DNA from: an uncultured Collinsella sp.
Lineage (GTDB): Bacteria > Actinomycetota > Coriobacteriia > Coriobacteriales > Coriobacteriaceae
Direction of reading: 5' to 3'
DNA: 5,657 bases
Assembly: GCA_900555955.1 (NCBI GenBank)
Contig: USNA01000077.1
Span: 1 to 5,657, forward strand
In this document: positions 4,743 through 5,657 of the stretch, one piece after another
How the letters are laid out: each line of letters begins with the position of its first letter
Position numbering within the stretch: position 1 is the stretch's first letter
Program-made: the position numbers and the translations under genes
Notes under the pieces: generated by a model
Told to the model about the DNA's origin: nothing
Databases searched by the model: none
The model's input: the letters and a program-made list of their open reading frames with translations, nothing else

Positions 4743-5657
4743 ATGCGTATCTACAACAGCGCTACCCATAAAAAGGAAGAGTTCCAGCCCATCGAGTCCG
4801 GCAAGGTCCGCATGTACGTGTGCGGCCCCACGGTCTACGACAACATCCACATCGGCAATGCCCGCACGTTCATCAGCTTTGACGTGATTCGTCGCTGGCT
4901 CATCGCGAGCGGCTACGAGGTCACGTTCGCCCAGAACCTCACCGATGTCGATGACAAGATCATCAAGCGTGCCAACGAGCAAGGCCGTACGGCTGCCGAG
5001 GTCGCGACGGAGTTCTCCGACAAGTTCATCGGCGTCATGCGCGCTGCCAACGTGCTCGATCCCGATGTGCGTCCCCGCGCCACCAAAGAGATCGGCCCCA
5101 TGATCGCCATGATCAAGACGCTTATCGAGCAGGGCCATGCCTATGCCGCCGATAACGGCGACGTGTACTTTGCCGTGCGCAGCGACCCCAACTACGGCCA
5201 GGTCTCGGGCCGCAACATCGACGACCTTATGGTGGGCGCGCGCATCGAGGAGAACGAGGACAAGAACGACCCGCTCGACTTTGCCCTGTGGAAGGCCGCC
5301 AAGCTTGGCGAGCCCAGCTGGCCGAGCCCCTGGGGCGAGGGCCGTCCCGGCTGGCACACCGAGTGCGCCGCCATGGTGCACCGCTACCTGGGCACCCCGA
5401 TTGACATCCACGGCGGCGGCTCCGACCTTGCCTTCCCGCATCACGAGAACGAGTGCGCCCAGGCAACCTGCGCCTGGCACCAGGGCTTCTCCAACACGTG
5501 GATGCACACGGGCATGCTGCTGGTAGACGGCGAGAAGATGTCCAAGTCGCTCGGTAACTTCTTTACGCTGGCCGAGGTGCTCGAGCAGCACTCTGCCGCG
5601 GCCCTTCGCCTGCTGATGCTGCAGACGAGCTATCGCTCGCCCCTCGAGCCCGCCTGC
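4743..5657 (+). CDS. cysS: Cysteinyl-tRNA synthetase (3' end beyond window)
   Basis: Class I aminoacyl-tRNA synthetase that charges tRNA-Cys. The 305 visible codons are in frame to the last base; a full protein is usually about 460-480 aa, so most of the catalytic core is present and the C-terminal anticodon-binding part is missing. The start of the Rossmann fold is MYVCGPTVYDNIHIGNARTF, with a HIGH-type motif at 36-39 (HIGN). Zinc ligands are Cys27, Cys208 (GWHTECAAM), His233 and Glu237 (HGGGSDLAFPHHENE), in register with E. coli Cys28, Cys209, His234 and Glu238. KMSKS is exact at 265-269. ATG at 4743 follows a strong AAGGAG (4731-4736) with a 6-nt spacer that overlaps the end of ispF. Only 3 nt separate it from the ispF stop, so it belongs to the same operon. 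Confidence 0.96.
   Translation, partial: MRIYNSATHKKEEFQPIESGKVRMYVCGPTVYDNIHIGNARTFISFDVIRRWLIASGYEVTFAQNLTDVDDKIIKRANEQGRTAAEVATEFSDKFIGVMRAANVLDPDVRPRATKEIGPMIAMIKTLIEQGHAYAADNGDVYFAVRSDPNYGQVSGRNIDDLMVGARIEENEDKNDPLDFALWKAAKLGEPSWPSPWGEGRPGWHTECAAMVHRYLGTPIDIHGGGSDLAFPHHENECAQATCAWHQGFSNTWMHTGMLLVDGEKMSKSLGNFFTLAEVLEQHSAAALRLLMLQTSYRSPLEPAC

Noticed and set aside
4743..5657. Idea that the HipA here targets the nearby cysS product
   Set aside because: Nothing beyond proximity supports it; the known E. coli HipA target is GltX and gltX is not in this window.

Overview
The window holds seven genes in two functional blocks. It looks like chromosome from a high-GC Gram-positive bacterium. The gene order disA-ispD-ispF-cysS and the codon use suggest an actinobacterium, and a Coriobacteriia/Collinsella-type gut organism is my best guess. 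That assignment is inference from gene order and protein style, with no database search behind it.

Left block, minus strand (1-2238). Read in the direction of transcription it runs mntP (manganese exporter, 2238-1660), then a hipB-like antitoxin (1534-1064), then a hipA-like Ser/Thr kinase toxin (1060 to beyond position 1). hipA is open to the window edge, so it has no stop here. Its 353 visible codons contain the key HipA motifs. Between mntP and hipB, at 1548-1617, lie three copies of a TGCA-N6-TGCA dyad spaced exactly 27 bp centre to centre. Two of them form a perfect 17-bp inverted repeat around a plausible hipBA promoter, so this is very likely the autoregulatory operator array.

Middle (2239-2459). 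A 221-bp divergent intergenic region separates mntP from disA. It contains nested inverted repeats: an 8-bp outer stem, a 7-bp inner hairpin, and five ATGAG/CTCAT copies. They could fold into a structured mntP leader or act as regulator sites. I could not match them to a known riboswitch class.

Right block, plus strand (2460-5657). A tightly packed operon holds disA (c-di-AMP synthase and DNA-integrity scanning protein), ispD and ispF (steps 3 and 5 of the MEP isoprenoid pathway) and cysS (cysteinyl-tRNA synthetase, cut by the window end). Junctions are a 1-nt overlap, an 11-nt overlap and a 3-nt gap, so co-transcription and translational coupling are likely. It is a compact version of the firmicute radA-disA-yacL-ispD-ispF-gltX-cysE-cysS arrangement.

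I see no clearly new multi-gene system. The parts most worth a second look are the triple hipBA operator, the C-terminally extended HipB, and the unassigned structured mntP leader.
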